From positions 1 through 51,064 of the forward strand of contig JAKAWV010000023.1 in the NCBI GenBank assembly GCA_021827205.1: a stretch of DNA of 51,064 nucleotides, read 5' to 3'. Positions 24,655-37,583 of this stretch are shown one piece after another. Below the pieces are notes generated by a model, which saw only the letters and a list, made by a program, of their open reading frames with translations, was not told where the DNA came from and searched no databases. The DNA comes from Pseudomonadota bacterium. GTDB lineage: Bacteria > Pseudomonadota > Gammaproteobacteria > Xanthomonadales > Rhodanobacteraceae. The position numbers and the translations under genes are program-made. How positions within the stretch are numbered: the stretch's first letter is position 1; the number at the start of each line of letters is the position of its first letter.

Positions 24655-26376
24655 CTACTCCTCGTTGCGCAGTTTCTGCAACGCGCTGACCGAGAGCTCG
24701 GCGACCTGGTCGCGGCCGTTGCGCTTGGCGCGGTACAAGGCCAGATCGGCGGCGCGCAGCAACACGTCCAGACGCGCATCAGGGTCGGCCAGCATCACGC
24801 TGAATCCCAGGCTCAGGGTGACGTGGCCAGGCGCGCTGCCGCTGTGGGCAATGGCCAGTGCGGCCACTGCGGCGCGCGCGGCCAGGGCCAGCTCCTGGGC
24901 GTGGCGACGCGGCGCGGGCAGAAACAGCGCCATGAACTCCTCACCGCCGCTGCGCGCCAGCACGCGCGCGGCGCTGCCCAGGGTTTCGCGCAGCGCGGCG
25001 GCGACGCGGCGCAGGCATTCATCGCCGGCGGGGTGGCCGTAGGTGTCGTTGTAGGCCTTGAAGTGGTCGATGTCGCAGGCGATCGCGGCGATCTCGCCGT
25101 GGCCCTCCTGCGCCTCGCGCCACAGGCTCTCGGCCAGCTCGCGCCAACCGCGGTAATTGGTCAGTCCGGTCAGCGCATCGGTGCGTGCGCTCTCGCCCAG
25201 CGCGGCCACGGCGCGGCGCAGTTCGCGCGTGCGCTGCTCGATCTCGTGTTCGCGCTCGGCCAGGGTTTCCTCGCGTTGCGTCAGCAGCTCCTGGATCAAC
25301 GCAACATGCGCTTCCAGCGCGTCGACGATAGGCTGCAGTTCGTACGGCGCATCGCGCACGCCGGGGGGCAGCTCGGTGGCGCTGCCGGGATCGAAGCGCG
25401 CCAATTCCTTGGCCAGGGCATGCACCGGCGTCAGCAGACGTCGCGTGGTGCTGCGTATGAGCAGACGCAAGGTCAGCGCCATGGCCAGCAGCAGCAGTGC
25501 CAGCAGTCCCAGTGCCAGCAGCAATGCGTGGGCGAAGAACTGCCGCGGCCCCAGCGCCAGTACCTGCCAGCCCTGCGGCAGGGTTTCGCGCAGGCCACGT
25601 TGTTCCCACCACGGGCTGGGATCGACATCGGCCACGTGACCCACGGGCAAGGCCAGGGCGTGGCGCAGCGTGCGATTGTCGCGGGCCGCGGCGCCGCGCC
25701 GCACATTCAGCGCCGCGCTGGCGGCAACGATGCGGCCCTGCGGGTCGAGCAGCGCCAGCGCATCGCGCGGGCCAGCGAGGTGGTCGAGATCGGCCTGCAG
25801 TTTGTCCGCATCAAGCACCGCGCCGACCACGCCGAGCAGTTTTCCCCGGGCATCGAACACCGGTGCGGCGATGCCGATCAGCATGCCCTGCCCATGGCCG
25901 TGGCTGTGCGAGATGCCTGAAACGGACGCCGCGCGGTTGCGCAGTGCGGCGCGGAAATAATCGCGATCGGCCAGGTTGACGCCGCGCCAGTAGTTGGCGC
26001 GCCCGGCGGCGTCGCGCGCCGGTTCGGCGATCAGCATCCGGCCGCCGGGCGCGGCGCCGAACGTGGTCAGCATGCCGGGATGCATCTGGCGCAGCAGGCG
26101 CAGGCGCGGTTGCAGGGTGCTGGCGTCGAACTGCGCGCGCAGCGTGGGAATGGCGGCGATGGTGGCCACGGCGTCGCGGTGGCGCGCCAGATAGCCGCGC
26201 AGCGCCAGTTCGGAGCCATCGGCCATGCTTCGCAACATCGCCGCGGCATGACGCGCGTCGGTGCGGCCGTACCAGGCGCTCAGCGCCAATCCCAGCAGCA
26301 GCGCCGGCAACAGCGCGAACAGCAGCAGCACTGCGGCGCTGCGACGAGCGAGTGAACCGGTTCGGCGATGCGGCAT
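24655..26376 (-). CDS. Membrane diguanylate cyclase with periplasmic CACHE-type sensor
   Basis: A 573-residue c-di-GMP synthase. It has a transmembrane segment (residues 13-33) and a periplasmic region of about 240 residues, with YWRGVNLADRDYFRAAL and GKLLGVVGAVLD typical of double-CACHE sensors. A second transmembrane segment (about 280-305), a HAMP-like linker and coiled coil (EEALAEREHEIEQR-type helix) and a GGDEF domain with SGGEEF follow. The active-site variant GGEEF is normally functional. No RxxD product-inhibition site precedes it. A small extracellular ligand is the expected input. Confidence 0.88.
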   Translation of the reverse strand: MPHRRTGSLARRSAAVLLLFALLPALLLGLALSAWYGRTDARHAAAMLRSMADGSELALRGYLARHRDAVATIAAIPTLRAQFDASTLQPRLRLLRQMHPGMLTTFGAAPGGRMLIAEPARDAAGRANYWRGVNLADRDYFRAALRNRAASVSGISHSHGHGQGMLIGIAAPVFDARGKLLGVVGAVLDADKLQADLDHLAGPRDALALLDPQGRIVAASAALNVRRGAAARDNRTLRHALALPVGHVADVDPSPWWEQRGLRETLPQGWQVLALGPRQFFAHALLLALGLLALLLLAMALTLRLLIRSTTRRLLTPVHALAKELARFDPGSATELPPGVRDAPYELQPIVDALEAHVALIQELLTQREETLAEREHEIEQRTRELRRAVAALGESARTDALTGLTNYRGWRELAESLWREAQEGHGEIAAIACDIDHFKAYNDTYGHPAGDECLRRVAAALRETLGSAARVLARSGGEEFMALFLPAPRRHAQELALAARAAVAALAIAHSGSAPGHVTLSLGFSVMLADPDARLDVLLRAADLALYRAKRNGRDQVAELSVSALQKLRNEE

Positions 26377-26493
26377 GCGGCTAGCCTAGCAAGCGCGTGT
26401 CGCGGGTAGCAGTCGTGCCTGCGCGATCTGCTGCGCCGTGGCTGTGGCGCCGGGTCGCGGCCGCGCCGCATGCGCCTGCTAGGCTGGAGCGTC

Positions 26494-28371
26494 ATGAGTC
26501 CATTTCGACTGCTGCGTCAGCGCCGCTTTCTGCCTTATTTCCTGACCCAGGCCGGCGGCGCGTTCAACGACAATGCATCGCGCCAGGCCATGCTGGTCCT
26601 GGTCGGCTTGCAGATGGGGCTGGGTAGCGCCGCGGTGGCGTTTTATTCCTATTTCGCGCAGGCCTTGTTCATCCTGCCGTTTTTCCTGTTTTCGGTCATC
26701 GCGGGGCAGCTCGCCGAGCGCATGGACCCGGCGCGCCTGATGCGCCGGATCAAGCTGTTCGAGATCGCGGCGATGCTGCTGGCCGCGCTGGGCTTGTGGC
26801 TGCACAGCATCCCGTTGCTGTGCGTGGTGCTGTTTTTGATGGGCGTGCATGCGGCGCTGTTCGGGCCGGTCAAATATTCGATCCTGCCGCGCGTGCTCGA
26901 CGCGCACGAGGAGCTGGTCGGCGGCAACGGACTGGTGGCGGCCACGACCTCGCTGGCGATCCTGCTGGGTATGCTCGCCGGCGGTGCGGCCATGGCCAGC
27001 GGCGCGCATGGCGTGTGGCTGGTGTCCGCATTGCTGGTCGCGGTGGCGCTGTTCGGCTATGCCGCGGCGCGGCGCATCCCGGCGCTGCCGGCGGCGCGTC
27101 CGCAGGCGCGGCTGCACTGGAATATCGCGCGCGCGAGCTGGCGTGCGCTGGCGCTGTTGCGCGAGGACCGCAGCATTCTGAACGCGGTTCTGGGCATCGC
27201 GTGGTTCTGGTTTTACGCTGGCATCTTCACCGCGCAGTTGCCCGACTACAGCACCGGGGATTTGGGTGGCACGGCATCGGTGGCGATCCTCGCGCTGGCG
27301 CTGTTTTCGATCGGCGTTGGCATCGGCGCGCTGGGCTGCGAGCGTCTGTCTGGGCACAAGGTCGAGGTCGGGCTGGTGCCGCTGGGAGCGATCGGGTTCA
27401 CCCTGGCCGGGCTGGATCTGTACTTCACGCGTCCCGGCGCACCGCTGCGCGGCGGGCTGGACTGGCGGGCGTGGCTGGGCACGCCGGGCAACCTGCACGT
27501 GGCGCTGGATTTGCTGCTGGTGGGCCTGTTTGCCGGGCTGTATATCGTGCCGCTGTACGCGCAGATCCAGGTGCACGCCAAGCTGGGCCAGCTCTCGCGC
27601 ATCATCGCCGCCAACAACGTGCTCAACGCACTGTTCATCGTCGCGGCGGCGGGCTTCGCCTTTCTCGCGCTGCGCCTGGGACTGGGCATTCCCGAACTGT
27701 TTCTGGCCGTGGCGCTGATGAACGTGGCGGTGTCGGCCTACATCTTTCTGCTGGCCCCCGAATACCTGATGCGCGCCATCGCCTGGGTGCTGGTGCACAC
27801 GCTGTACCGGCTGCGTACGCGGGGCCTGCAGCGCGTGCCGGCGGAAGGGCCGCTGCTGCTGGTGTGCAATCACGTCAGCTACATGGACCCGTTGATCATC
27901 CTCGGCAGCGTGCGGCGGCCACTGCGCTTCGTCATGGACAACCGCATTTTCGTCACGCCTGTGCTGCGCTATGTGTTTCGCGTCGGCCGCGCCATTCCCA
28001 TTGCGCCAGCCAGAGAGGACGCGGCGGTGCTGGGGCACGCCTACGATGAGATCGACGCCGCGCTGGCCGCGGGCGAGGCGGTGTGCATTTTTCCCGAGGG
28101 TGCACTGAGCCACGATGGCAAAATCGCCGCGTTCAAGCCGGGCGTCGAGCACATTCTCGCGCGGCGTCCGGTGCCGGTCTTGCCGCTGGCACTGCGCGGG
28201 CTGTGGGGCAGCGTGTTCAGCCGCCGCGACAATTTCATGAAGCGCATGCGCCTGCCGCGCCGTTTCCGGTCGCACATCGCCCTGGTTGCGGGCACGCCGC
28301 TGGATGGCGCGACGACCAGCGCGCAGGCGCTGGAGGCCGCGGTGCGCGCGCTGCGCGGGACGTGGGCGTAG
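26494..28371 (+). CDS. MFS transporter fused to a PlsC-type acyltransferase
   Basis: A 625-residue two-part protein. Residues 1 to about 415 form an MFS transporter of the LplT (lysophospholipid flippase) type with about 12 hydrophobic segments, beginning LTQAGGAFNDN. The last 200 residues are a 1-acylglycerol-3-phosphate acyltransferase with NHVSYMD (HX4D motif) and FPEGALSHDG. It resembles LplT-Aas fusions but lacks the acyl-ACP synthetase domain of Aas. It may flip lysophospholipid inwards and re-acylate it. The start ATG 26494 has GGAG a few bases upstream. Confidence 0.85.
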   Translation: MSPFRLLRQRRFLPYFLTQAGGAFNDNASRQAMLVLVGLQMGLGSAAVAFYSYFAQALFILPFFLFSVIAGQLAERMDPARLMRRIKLFEIAAMLLAALGLWLHSIPLLCVVLFLMGVHAALFGPVKYSILPRVLDAHEELVGGNGLVAATTSLAILLGMLAGGAAMASGAHGVWLVSALLVAVALFGYAAARRIPALPAARPQARLHWNIARASWRALALLREDRSILNAVLGIAWFWFYAGIFTAQLPDYSTGDLGGTASVAILALALFSIGVGIGALGCERLSGHKVEVGLVPLGAIGFTLAGLDLYFTRPGAPLRGGLDWRAWLGTPGNLHVALDLLLVGLFAGLYIVPLYAQIQVHAKLGQLSRIIAANNVLNALFIVAAAGFAFLALRLGLGIPELFLAVALMNVAVSAYIFLLAPEYLMRAIAWVLVHTLYRLRTRGLQRVPAEGPLLLVCNHVSYMDPLIILGSVRRPLRFVMDNRIFVTPVLRYVFRVGRAIPIAPAREDAAVLGHAYDEIDAALAAGEAVCIFPEGALSHDGKIAAFKPGVEHILARRPVPVLPLALRGLWGSVFSRRDNFMKRMRLPRRFRSHIALVAGTPLDGATTSAQALEAAVRALRGTWA

Positions 28372-28432
28372 ACCGGGCGGGGTGGCCAGGCAACCGGCAA
28401 GCGGGGAAGTCGCTCAAGCACGGCCCCCGACG

Positions 28433-28527
28433 TTTCATGCCGGGCGCAGCGAAGCATCCCTGCGCGTGGTGCCGCGGTGCGCGTGTCCATGCGCGATTCC
28501 ACCACTGCATTCAGGATGACAAAATCA
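28433..28527. repeat. Possible degenerate dispersed inverted repeat
   Basis: The left arm CATGCCGGGCGCAGCGAAGC and the right arm ATTCAGGATGACA are imperfectly complementary and recall the intergenic repeats with TCATTCC...GGAATGA arms common in proteobacterial genomes. It fills most of the 185-bp gap between the transporter-acyltransferase and ampE, two convergent genes. Only one copy was noticed in the window. Confidence 0.35.
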
Positions 28528-28556
28528 AGCGTGCGCGATGATTTCCGGCTTGCGGC

Positions 28557-29423
28557 TCACGCCATCCAGCTACCCAGCACCAGCAGCGCGGCCAACACCA
28601 GCCATATGATCAACACGCGGTTGAGCAAATGGGCGAGGTCTTCCAGCTCGCCGGCCACGTCGGTGGCGTCCACGGCGTAGCCGTCGCCGGCCTCGACGTC
28701 GGCGTTGACCCCGGCCACGGCGATGGCGGGCAGGAAATCCGGGTCGAGTCCCAGCCAACTGCGGCCTGGTTCGTTGTGCCAGGCGCGCAGGCTGCCGAGT
28801 ACGGCATCGAAATTGGACACCAGTGCCATCGCCAGCACCATCAGCAGAGCCGGTGGCCATTCCAGCGCCGCAACCATGCGTCGCGCGAAGTCCTGTTGCG
28901 CGGCGGGCAGCTCGATGGCGTGGCCACCCGTGCCGGCGGCCAGTCGCGCCAGTCGGTACAGCAGCGCGCCGCCCGGACCGAGCATGAAGAACCAGAACAG
29001 CACCGCGTAACGGCGCCGCAGCGCGGCGTTGATACCGGCGCCGACCACGCTGGACGCGCTCCACGACAGCGGGACATCGCTGCCATCGCCGAAGTTCTGC
29101 AGCGCGGCCGCGCGCGGCTCGCCTTCGGCGGCGTTGAGCAGTTCTTCGAGGTCGGCTTCCATCTCGCGCGGACCCAGCGTCCACAACAGGGTCACCAGCG
29201 CGAACGCCAGCCACAACACGCCCAGCCAGCGTCCCAGCAGTGCGTAGCCGATCACTCCGACCAGCAGCGCCGGCAGCAGCACCGCGAGCACCACGCCCGT
29301 ACGCGTGCTGCTCATGGCGCGCAACCAGGGCTTCAGCCAGCCGAAGTTGCGCAGGTGCAACAGGGTCGGCGCGCTGCGCGCCAGGAGCAGGGCCAGCAGC
29401 ACGGCGAGCAGCTTCAGCGCCAT
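28557..29423 (-). CDS. ampE: AmpE-like inner-membrane protein
   Basis: A 288-residue membrane protein, close to the 284 residues of E. coli AmpE. It has hydrophobic segments at the N-terminus (LKLLAVLLALLLARSAPTL), at about 55-95, 145-170 and 205-225, and at the C-terminus, and the RRYAVLFWFFMLGPGGALLYRLA stretch typical of the AmpE/CobD-like fold. AmpE is a signalling modulator linked to beta-lactamase induction in enterics; its biochemical role is unsettled. The start is MALKLLAV at 29423. ampD is not adjacent. Confidence 0.8.
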   Translation of the reverse strand: MALKLLAVLLALLLARSAPTLLHLRNFGWLKPWLRAMSSTRTGVVLAVLLPALLVGVIGYALLGRWLGVLWLAFALVTLLWTLGPREMEADLEELLNAAEGEPRAAALQNFGDGSDVPLSWSASSVVGAGINAALRRRYAVLFWFFMLGPGGALLYRLARLAAGTGGHAIELPAAQQDFARRMVAALEWPPALLMVLAMALVSNFDAVLGSLRAWHNEPGRSWLGLDPDFLPAIAVAGVNADVEAGDGYAVDATDVAGELEDLAHLLNRVLIIWLVLAALLVLGSWMA

Positions 29424-29549
29424 GGACACTCCTTGGTATAAGGCGTGATTGTAATCACGTGGCCTGTCATCGTGCTCAGTGGGCGTGCGCATGCACGCGA
29501 CCCGGGCAATATCCCCGGCGTGTGGCGCGCGGCGAGCCCTACCGCGCGC

Positions 29550-30449
29550 TCAGTGCGTTTGCTCCAGCCAGTCCGCGATCAGGTGATACGCCACCGAAAA
29601 ACCGGGCGGCAGGCTCAAACTGCCATCGGCCAGTCCGGCGCGCAGTTCGGCGCGCGTGAACCAGCGCACTTCGGCCAGTTCGCCATCGCCGGCGGCCAGC
29701 GCGCGCGAGGTGGCCTGCGCGGTGAAGCCCAGCATCAGCGAAGCCGGAAACGGCCACGGTTGCGAGGAATGGTAGTCGCAGGCGCGGATCACGGCGCCGG
29801 ATTCCTCGGCGATTTCGCGGCGCACGGCGTCTTCCAGCGTCTCGCCCGGTTCGACGAAGCCGGCAAGCGTGGAAAAGCGTTCGCGCGGCCAGCCCGGCTT
29901 GCGCCCCAGCAGCGCCGCGTCGGCGTGCTCGACCAGCACGATCACCGCCGGATCGGTACGCGGAAACTGGCTCAGGCCGCACCGCGGGCAGCGCGCGCGA
30001 TGGCCGCCATCGTCGTGCTCGGTGGCGGCACCGCAGGCCGGGCAGTAGCGGCTGGTGCGTTGCCAGTGCGCCAGCGCCGCCGCATAGGCGGCGAGGCCGG
30101 CGTGGAAGGCATCGGCACCCGCGGCCAGCGCGCGCAAGCCTTGCGCCTGCCCCGGCCCCGCGGGTGCCTTCGCGCCGACAACTTGGAAATACGCCACGCC
30201 GGCCGCATCGAGACCGAGCAGGCTGGCGCGCGCGCGTTGTCCGGCATCCAGCGCGGCGGCATCGAGCCATTGCAGGGCGTCGCCGGTGGCGTTGGCCCAC
30301 AGTTTGGTATCCGGCAGGGTCAACACGAAGCGCGTGCACGCGTCTTCACGCGCGGTGTCCAGCCAGACGGCGTCGCTGCGGCGCGCGTGCGCGCGATCAA
30401 GACCCAGCCCGGCGTAGGCATTGCGCGCCGAACGTTGGCTTGCGTTCAC
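29550..30449 (-). CDS. nudC: NAD+ diphosphatase NudC
   Basis: A 299-residue Nudix hydrolase that splits NAD(H) and removes NAD caps from RNA 5' ends. It has an N-terminal domain, a zinc ribbon (CPACG and CPRCG, about residues 136-155), the Nudix box [20 protein letters not shown] and the NudC-specific [11 protein letters not shown] motif after it. It starts with GTG at 30449, overlapping the erpA stop (GTGA), so it is coupled to erpA. Confidence 0.93.
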   Translation of the reverse strand: MNASQRSARNAYAGLGLDRAHARRSDAVWLDTAREDACTRFVLTLPDTKLWANATGDALQWLDAAALDAGQRARASLLGLDAAGVAYFQVVGAKAPAGPGQAQGLRALAAGADAFHAGLAAYAAALAHWQRTSRYCPACGAATEHDDGGHRARCPRCGLSQFPRTDPAVIVLVEHADAALLGRKPGWPRERFSTLAGFVEPGETLEDAVRREIAEESGAVIRACDYHSSQPWPFPASLMLGFTAQATSRALAAGDGELAEVRWFTRAELRAGLADGSLSLPPGFSVAYHLIADWLEQTH

Positions 30450-30814
30450 ACCGAGAACGAGGAACCGCAGCCGCAGGTGGTGCGCGCGTTGGGATTGCGG
30501 ATCACGAACTGCGCGCCGCTGAGATTCTCGCGGTAATCGATCTCGGCCCCGGCGAGGTATTGCAGCGAGAGCGGATCGACCAGCAGGGCGACACCGTCGC
30601 GCTCCAGCACGTAGTCATCGTCGGATTGCTGTTCGTCGAAGCTGAAGCCGTATTGGAAGCCCGAGCAGCCGCCGCCGGAGATGTACACGCGCAACTTGAG
30701 CGCGAGGTTGCCTTCCTCGGTGATCAGCTCTCGCACCTTCTGCGCGGCCGCCGCAGTAAAGCCCAGCGGGTGCTCGGCACCGCGGTAATCGGGAGGGGCG
30801 ATCGCAATATCCAT
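30446..30814 (-). CDS. erpA: Iron-sulfur cluster insertion protein ErpA
   Basis: A 122-residue A-type carrier that delivers Fe-S clusters to apoproteins. The three cluster cysteines are visible in [11 protein letters not shown] and TTCGCGSSF at the C-terminus. It starts at ATG 30814 (MDIAIAPPD); ATG 30823 would add three residues, and neither has a strong ribosome site. It follows the bactofilin gene by 32 bp and overlaps nudC. ErpA-type carriers could serve the many Fe-S proteins nearby (Rieske, UbiU, UbiV). Confidence 0.92.
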   Translation of the reverse strand: MDIAIAPPDYRGAEHPLGFTAAAAQKVRELITEEGNLALKLRVYISGGGCSGFQYGFSFDEQQSDDDYVLERDGVALLVDPLSLQYLAGAEIDYRENLSGAQFVIRNPNARTTCGCGSSFSV

Positions 30815-30846
30815 AAATAACATGCTTGGGGCGAGGGGCGCCGGGT

Positions 30847-31245
30847 TCAAGCCTCGGCCGCCGCGGGCGCGGCCAGGCGCTTGGGAGCCTCGGCATCGTG
30901 CAGCATACGCCCATTGACCTGCGCGCCGGCAGCCATTTCCAGACTGCGGTAGTGCACATCGCCCTCGACCCGCGCCGCGGCCGCCAGTTGCAGACACTCG
31001 CTGGCGTGGATGTCGCCGCGCACGCTGCCATTGATCACCGCGTGCGGCGCCAGCACGTTGCCCTCGATCACGCCCTCGGCGCTGAGCGTGAACAGCGCTT
31101 CACCCTCGCCGCGCACGTTGCCGATCACGCGTCCGCACACGTGCAGCGCGCCGCTGAAGACGATATCGCCGCGCAGCGTGGTATCGGTCGCGATCAGGCT
31201 GGTCGAGCCGCTGCCGGCGACAGGCTTACGGGCTTTGCGGAACAT
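30847..31245 (-). CDS. Bactofilin (polymer-forming cytoskeletal protein)
   Basis: A 132-residue bactofilin. The central part (about residues 20-115) is a right-handed beta-helix built from repeating hydrophobic-glycine units ([21 protein letters not shown], then [14 protein letters not shown] and [13 protein letters not shown]). It is flanked by a short basic N-terminus and an alanine-rich tail. Bactofilins polymerise without nucleotide and scaffold envelope enzymes. The start at 31245 lies inside the end of the upstream DUF6776 gene (20-bp overlap), which supports co-transcription with it and with erpA. Confidence 0.9.
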   Translation of the reverse strand: MFRKARKPVAGSGSTSLIATDTTLRGDIVFSGALHVCGRVIGNVRGEGEALFTLSAEGVIEGNVLAPHAVINGSVRGDIHASECLQLAAAARVEGDVHYRSLEMAAGAQVNGRMLHDAEAPKRLAAPAAAEA

Positions 31246-31966
31246 GGGTCGTATCCTTGCCGGCCAGCGCGCCGGCCCAGGCCAGATCACGCGTGAGCGC
31301 GCCGCCGCCAGCGGGCTTGAGGGTGACGTGGATGCGCGCCGGCACGAACCCCGGCGGCAGCACCAGCATGCCATGCAATTGCTGGAAATACTTGAAGGCA
31401 AACGGCAATCCGTCACGTTGCCGCGCATCCGCCAGTTGCGCCCAGTCATAGCGCGCCGCGTGGTCGCCTTGCACGCCTTCCAGCGCCAGCGCCAGTCGGC
31501 CCTGGATGGGGTTGCCGCCGCGCGCGGTTTGCAGCAGGGTCAGGTTGAAGGTGTAGCCGCGCGTGCCGGCCACGGAACTCAGCGTCAGCGCGGCCACGCT
31601 CAGGCCCGGCGCCTGCTCGTCACCGCCGATCAGGCGCGTGTAGAAGGCCAGATCGGCGCGCAGGCTTTCGATCTCGGCGCCGCGATCGGACAGCGTGCGG
31701 CGCAGCGCGGCGGTGGCCACGCGCGTCACCTGGCGGTCGCGCTGCAGGATCGCCAGGCGCTGTTTCAGCGTCCGCGCCTCATGCTGCATGGCCGCGGCAT
31801 TGGCCCCGGTGCTGTCGGCGTGCTGGCTGCGAACGGCGCTCCAATGACCCAGCGCAAAGCTGGCCGCCAGCAGCAGCAAAACCGGCAGCAGCACCAGCAA
31901 GCGCTGCGCACGGCTGCCCGGCAGGCGCGGGCGTACGATGTAATCGGGAGGTGGCGTGACCGGCAT
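31226..31966 (-). CDS. DUF6776-family membrane-anchored protein
   Basis: A 246-residue protein with one N-terminal transmembrane segment (about residues 23-42), then a coiled coil (MQHEARTLKQRLAILQRDRQ onwards to about residue 115) and a beta-rich C-terminal domain (YTFNLTLLQ, RIHVTLKP). This matches the DUF6776 family found next to bactofilin and erpA in Xanthomonadales. The topology suggests a bitopic inner-membrane protein with its main domain in the periplasm. The function is unknown, and the neighbours suggest envelope organisation. Confidence 0.78.
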   Translation of the reverse strand: MPVTPPPDYIVRPRLPGSRAQRLLVLLPVLLLLAASFALGHWSAVRSQHADSTGANAAAMQHEARTLKQRLAILQRDRQVTRVATAALRRTLSDRGAEIESLRADLAFYTRLIGGDEQAPGLSVAALTLSSVAGTRGYTFNLTLLQTARGGNPIQGRLALALEGVQGDHAARYDWAQLADARQRDGLPFAFKYFQQLHGMLVLPPGFVPARIHVTLKPAGGGALTRDLAWAGALAGKDTTHVPQSP

Positions 31967-32099
31967 CGCGGCAAGCAGGGGCCGTATCTTGGATGGGGCC
32001 GCGATGGTGCCATGACCAAAGTTTGCAATTTGTAAGCCGCGTCACGGCGCGGCTCGCGGCGCTTGCTGTAGCTATACTCGGGCTTCGCGGGGTGCATTC

Positions 32100-32516
32100 A
32101 TGCTTTGGCTGAAAGCGTTTCATATCATTTTTGTGGTGACCTGGTTCGCGGGCCTGTTTTATCTGCCGCGGCTGTTCGTGTACCACGCCGAGGCATCCGA
32201 GCCGGTGGTGCGCGAGCGCCTCAAGGTGATGGAACGCAAGCTGATGATCATGACCCACATCGGCGGCGCGCTGGCGGTGGCGTTCGGCATTGCCATGCTG
32301 GTGCTGGCGCCCGGGTTTTTGCGCATGCCATGGATGCACGTCAAGCTGACCCTGGTGGCGCTGCTGATCGTCTATCACTTCTGGCTGCTGCACCTGAAAA
32401 ACCGTTTCGCGCGCGACGCATGCGGCTGGAGCAGCAAGCGCCTGCGCTGGTTCAACGAGATTCCGTCGATACTGTTGGTCGCAATCGTCATCCTGGTGGT
32501 GGTCAAGCCGTTCTGA
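32100..32516 (+). CDS. hemJ: Protoporphyrinogen oxidase HemJ
   Basis: A 138-residue inner-membrane protein with four transmembrane segments. LWLKAFHIIFVVTWFAGLFYL carries the conserved histidine near residue 8, and MTHIGGALAV and YHFWLLHL follow. HemJ oxidises protoporphyrinogen IX to protoporphyrin IX, coupled to the respiratory chain, in haem synthesis. Length and motifs fit the family. It is divergent from the DUF6776 gene. Confidence 0.9.
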   Translation: MLWLKAFHIIFVVTWFAGLFYLPRLFVYHAEASEPVVRERLKVMERKLMIMTHIGGALAVAFGIAMLVLAPGFLRMPWMHVKLTLVALLIVYHFWLLHLKNRFARDACGWSSKRLRWFNEIPSILLVAIVILVVVKPF

Positions 32517-32553
32517 GGACCGCACCGGGCACGGACGCAGGGGGGACACAGGC

Positions 32554-35166
32554 ATGAGGGTTACCGAGCAGCAGATTCGCAGCGAGGAGCTGAAAGGCGC
32601 CTTTCTGCGTCATCTGCCGCAGCGCATGAAGATCCTGTTGCGCCGCGCGGAGCGTCAACGCCGCGAGGGCTGGGACGTCAACGCGCTGTATCTGCTCGAA
32701 ACCGAGTTCGCGCGCCTCGCCGAGGCCGCCGGACGTTACGGCTTGCCCGAGCAGGCGGCGCCGCTGCAAGCATTGGCCGAATCGCTGCAGCCCTTCGTGC
32801 CTGGCACCATGCTGCCGGATGCAGCCGCCAACGACGCCATCGCGCAGGCGCTGGAAGCCCTGCAGGCACCCATGGGACAGGCCGCCATGCTGGAGTTCGC
32901 CGCGCGCGCCGAGGCCGGGCTGGCCGCGCCGCTGCGCACCGGCGAGGCCGATGGCGGCAGCAGTGTCGGTTACGCGCAAATGGAAACCCCGCCGCCAGGC
33001 TATTGGCGTGAGCTGGGCATTGCCGACCTCGAACCGCACCGGCCCGCCGCTGCCGCCGTGATCACCGATTCCGCAGGCATGCCCGTGCCGGCCGCCGCCG
33101 CCGCGGACGCCGCCATCATCGCGGCGCCTGGGTCCGCGCCCGCTGCGCCGCCTGCCGCCGCGCCCCAGGTGCTGCTGCTGGGCGCCGACGCGGTGCTGCA
33201 CGATCTGGCGCTGCACTTCGAGCAGGATGGGCGCGCGGTGGCCCAGGTCGAAAACGTCGAGCGCATGCTCGTCGCGCTGGGCGGCGATGCGCCGCCGCGG
33301 CTGCTGGTGGTCGGCGCGCGCGCACTGGTGGCGCTGCCGCTGCTGGCCCCGGCGCTGCGGCACGCACGCGTCGAGGCCGGACATCGCATCGCGCTGCTGG
33401 CCATTCTCGAACACGACGATCTGAGCGCGCGCCTCGATGCGTTGCGCGCCGGTGCCGATCATGCCTTGCCGCGCACATTGGGCTTGCACGCGTTGCTGGC
33501 GCAGGCCGAGCCGCTGCTCAAGGACGAAATCGGCGATGCACCCTACCGCGTGCTGGTGGTCGACGATGACGCCGCCCAGGCCGCCTTCGCCGAAACCGTG
33601 CTGCGCCGGGCCGGCATGCTTACGCGCACCGTGGTCGAGCCGTTGGCCACGCTGGACGAGCTGGAACGCTTCCTGCCCGACTTGATCCTGATGGACATCA
33701 ACATGCCCGGCGCCGATGGCCTCGAGCTGACCGCGCTGATCCGTGAACGCGAGGCTTTCGTGTCCACGCCCATCGTGTTTCTTTCCGGCGATCCGGACGC
33801 CGATCGCCAGTACGCCGCGCTGGATGCCGGCGGCGATGATTTCATCGCCAAGCCGGTGCGACCCAAGCACCTGATCGCCGCGGTCAGCAATCGCGTGCGC
33901 CGCGCGCGCGCTGCCATGCAGCGTGGCCCGCGCGTGATCAACGGCAGCGAGGCGCTGGTCGATCGCAACGTACTGTTCGACCGCATCGCGCGCCAACTGG
34001 CCGCGCGCACGGGTGTCGCGCCCGGCGGCGGTCTGCTGCTGGTCGAGCTGAGCGACGCGCCGCGTCTGCGCGAACGCCTTGGTCTCGGCGGTTTCGATCG
34101 CCTGCTGCAGCAATTCGCCATGTGGGTAGCCGAGCAGACCCTGCCGCGCGAGGTACTGGCGCCATTCGGCCCCAGTGCCATTCTGCTGTTCGCGCCACAA
34201 CGTGACGAGGCAGCGCTGGCCGCCTTCGCCGAGGATCTGGCCGCGCGCATCGGCCAGGAGCGCTTCGAGATGGCACGCGCGGCGCCGTTGGCGCTCAGCG
34301 CTGGTGTTTGCGGCATGGGCGCTGGCGCTGATCCGATGGCCTTGCTCGGCGCCTGCGAGCGCGCGCTGGAAACCGCGCGACGGCAGGGCGTGAATGTCGC
34401 GCGCCACGGCGCGCAGGCACCGGGCCAGCATGCCCTTGCCGCGCAATTGCGCAGCGCGTTGGCCGAGGACACGTTGAGTCTGGCGTTCCAGCCGCTGGTG
34501 CCGATCGCCGGCATGGCCGCCGCGCCGCGCTATCAGGCGTTGCTGCGCCTGCGCGATGTGCGCGGCAGCGAGCACGCGGCCGCCGCGTTGCTGCCGGAGG
34601 CCGCCGCCGCCGGCTTGCTGCCGGCGCTGGATGTCTGGGTGCTCAAGCGCGCGTTGGCGGTGCTTGCCGCGCGGCGCAAGCTGGGCACGCCGCTGATATT
34701 GTTCGTCAGCCAGAGTTTCGAGGTATTCGAAGAGGTCTGGCGTGATGGCAGCCTGGCGCAGGCGCTGGCTGCCGCCGAGTTGCCGGCGTCCAGCCTGGTG
34801 CTGGAGTACCGTTGCGAGGCATTGCTCGGCAATTATCCCGACGCCGCGCGCCGTTTCGCGGACTTGCATCAACGTGGCTTGGCGGTGGCGCTGGCTGGGG
34901 TCAGCGCGCTGACCCTGGCGCAGCCAGGCTTCAACGATCTGCCGCTGGATTTCATCAAACTGACGCCCGAGCTGGCGCGCGACGGTCAGGCACGCGCCGT
35001 GGTCGCCGCCGGACATGCGCGCGGCGCGCTGGTGATCGCCCCGCGCGTGCATGATGCAAGTACCGCCGCGGCGTTCTACGCTGCCGGCGCCGACCTCCTG
35101 CAGGGCAACTTCGTGCAGGAAGCCGGGGTGCAACTCGATTACGATTTTGTCGGCAACCCTGCCTGA
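32554..35166 (+). CDS. Response regulator with degenerate GGDEF and EAL domains
   Basis: An 870-residue protein with an N-terminal helical (Hpt-like) region (1-110), an alanine-rich linker, a receiver-like domain without a clear phospho-acceptor (about 205-320), a true receiver (about 330-450, VLVVDDD and [10 protein letters not shown] with the phospho-aspartate), and then GGDEF-like and EAL-like domains. The GGDEF signature is lost ([11 protein letters not shown] at its place). The EAL motif reads YQALLRLR, with Q replacing the catalytic glutamate, and the DDFGTG loop is absent. It is thus probably a c-di-GMP receptor or scaffold rather than an enzyme, in the manner of FimX. Its stop lies 1 bp before the histidine kinase start, so the two form a pair. 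Confidence 0.85.
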   Translation: MRVTEQQIRSEELKGAFLRHLPQRMKILLRRAERQRREGWDVNALYLLETEFARLAEAAGRYGLPEQAAPLQALAESLQPFVPGTMLPDAAANDAIAQALEALQAPMGQAAMLEFAARAEAGLAAPLRTGEADGGSSVGYAQMETPPPGYWRELGIADLEPHRPAAAAVITDSAGMPVPAAAAADAAIIAAPGSAPAAPPAAAPQVLLLGADAVLHDLALHFEQDGRAVAQVENVERMLVALGGDAPPRLLVVGARALVALPLLAPALRHARVEAGHRIALLAILEHDDLSARLDALRAGADHALPRTLGLHALLAQAEPLLKDEIGDAPYRVLVVDDDAAQAAFAETVLRRAGMLTRTVVEPLATLDELERFLPDLILMDINMPGADGLELTALIREREAFVSTPIVFLSGDPDADRQYAALDAGGDDFIAKPVRPKHLIAAVSNRVRRARAAMQRGPRVINGSEALVDRNVLFDRIARQLAARTGVAPGGGLLLVELSDAPRLRERLGLGGFDRLLQQFAMWVAEQTLPREVLAPFGPSAILLFAPQRDEAALAAFAEDLAARIGQERFEMARAAPLALSAGVCGMGAGADPMALLGACERALETARRQGVNVARHGAQAPGQHALAAQLRSALAEDTLSLAFQPLVPIAGMAAAPRYQALLRLRDVRGSEHAAAALLPEAAAAGLLPALDVWVLKRALAVLAARRKLGTPLILFVSQSFEVFEEVWRDGSLAQALAAAELPASSLVLEYRCEALLGNYPDAARRFADLHQRGLAVALAGVSALTLAQPGFNDLPLDFIKLTPELARDGQARAVVAAGHARGALVIAPRVHDASTAAAFYAAGADLLQGNFVQEAGVQLDYDFVGNPA

Positions 35167-35167
35167 G

Positions 35168-37564
<2,397 letters not shown>

Positions 37565-37583
37565 GCCGCGTCACGGCGCGAGT

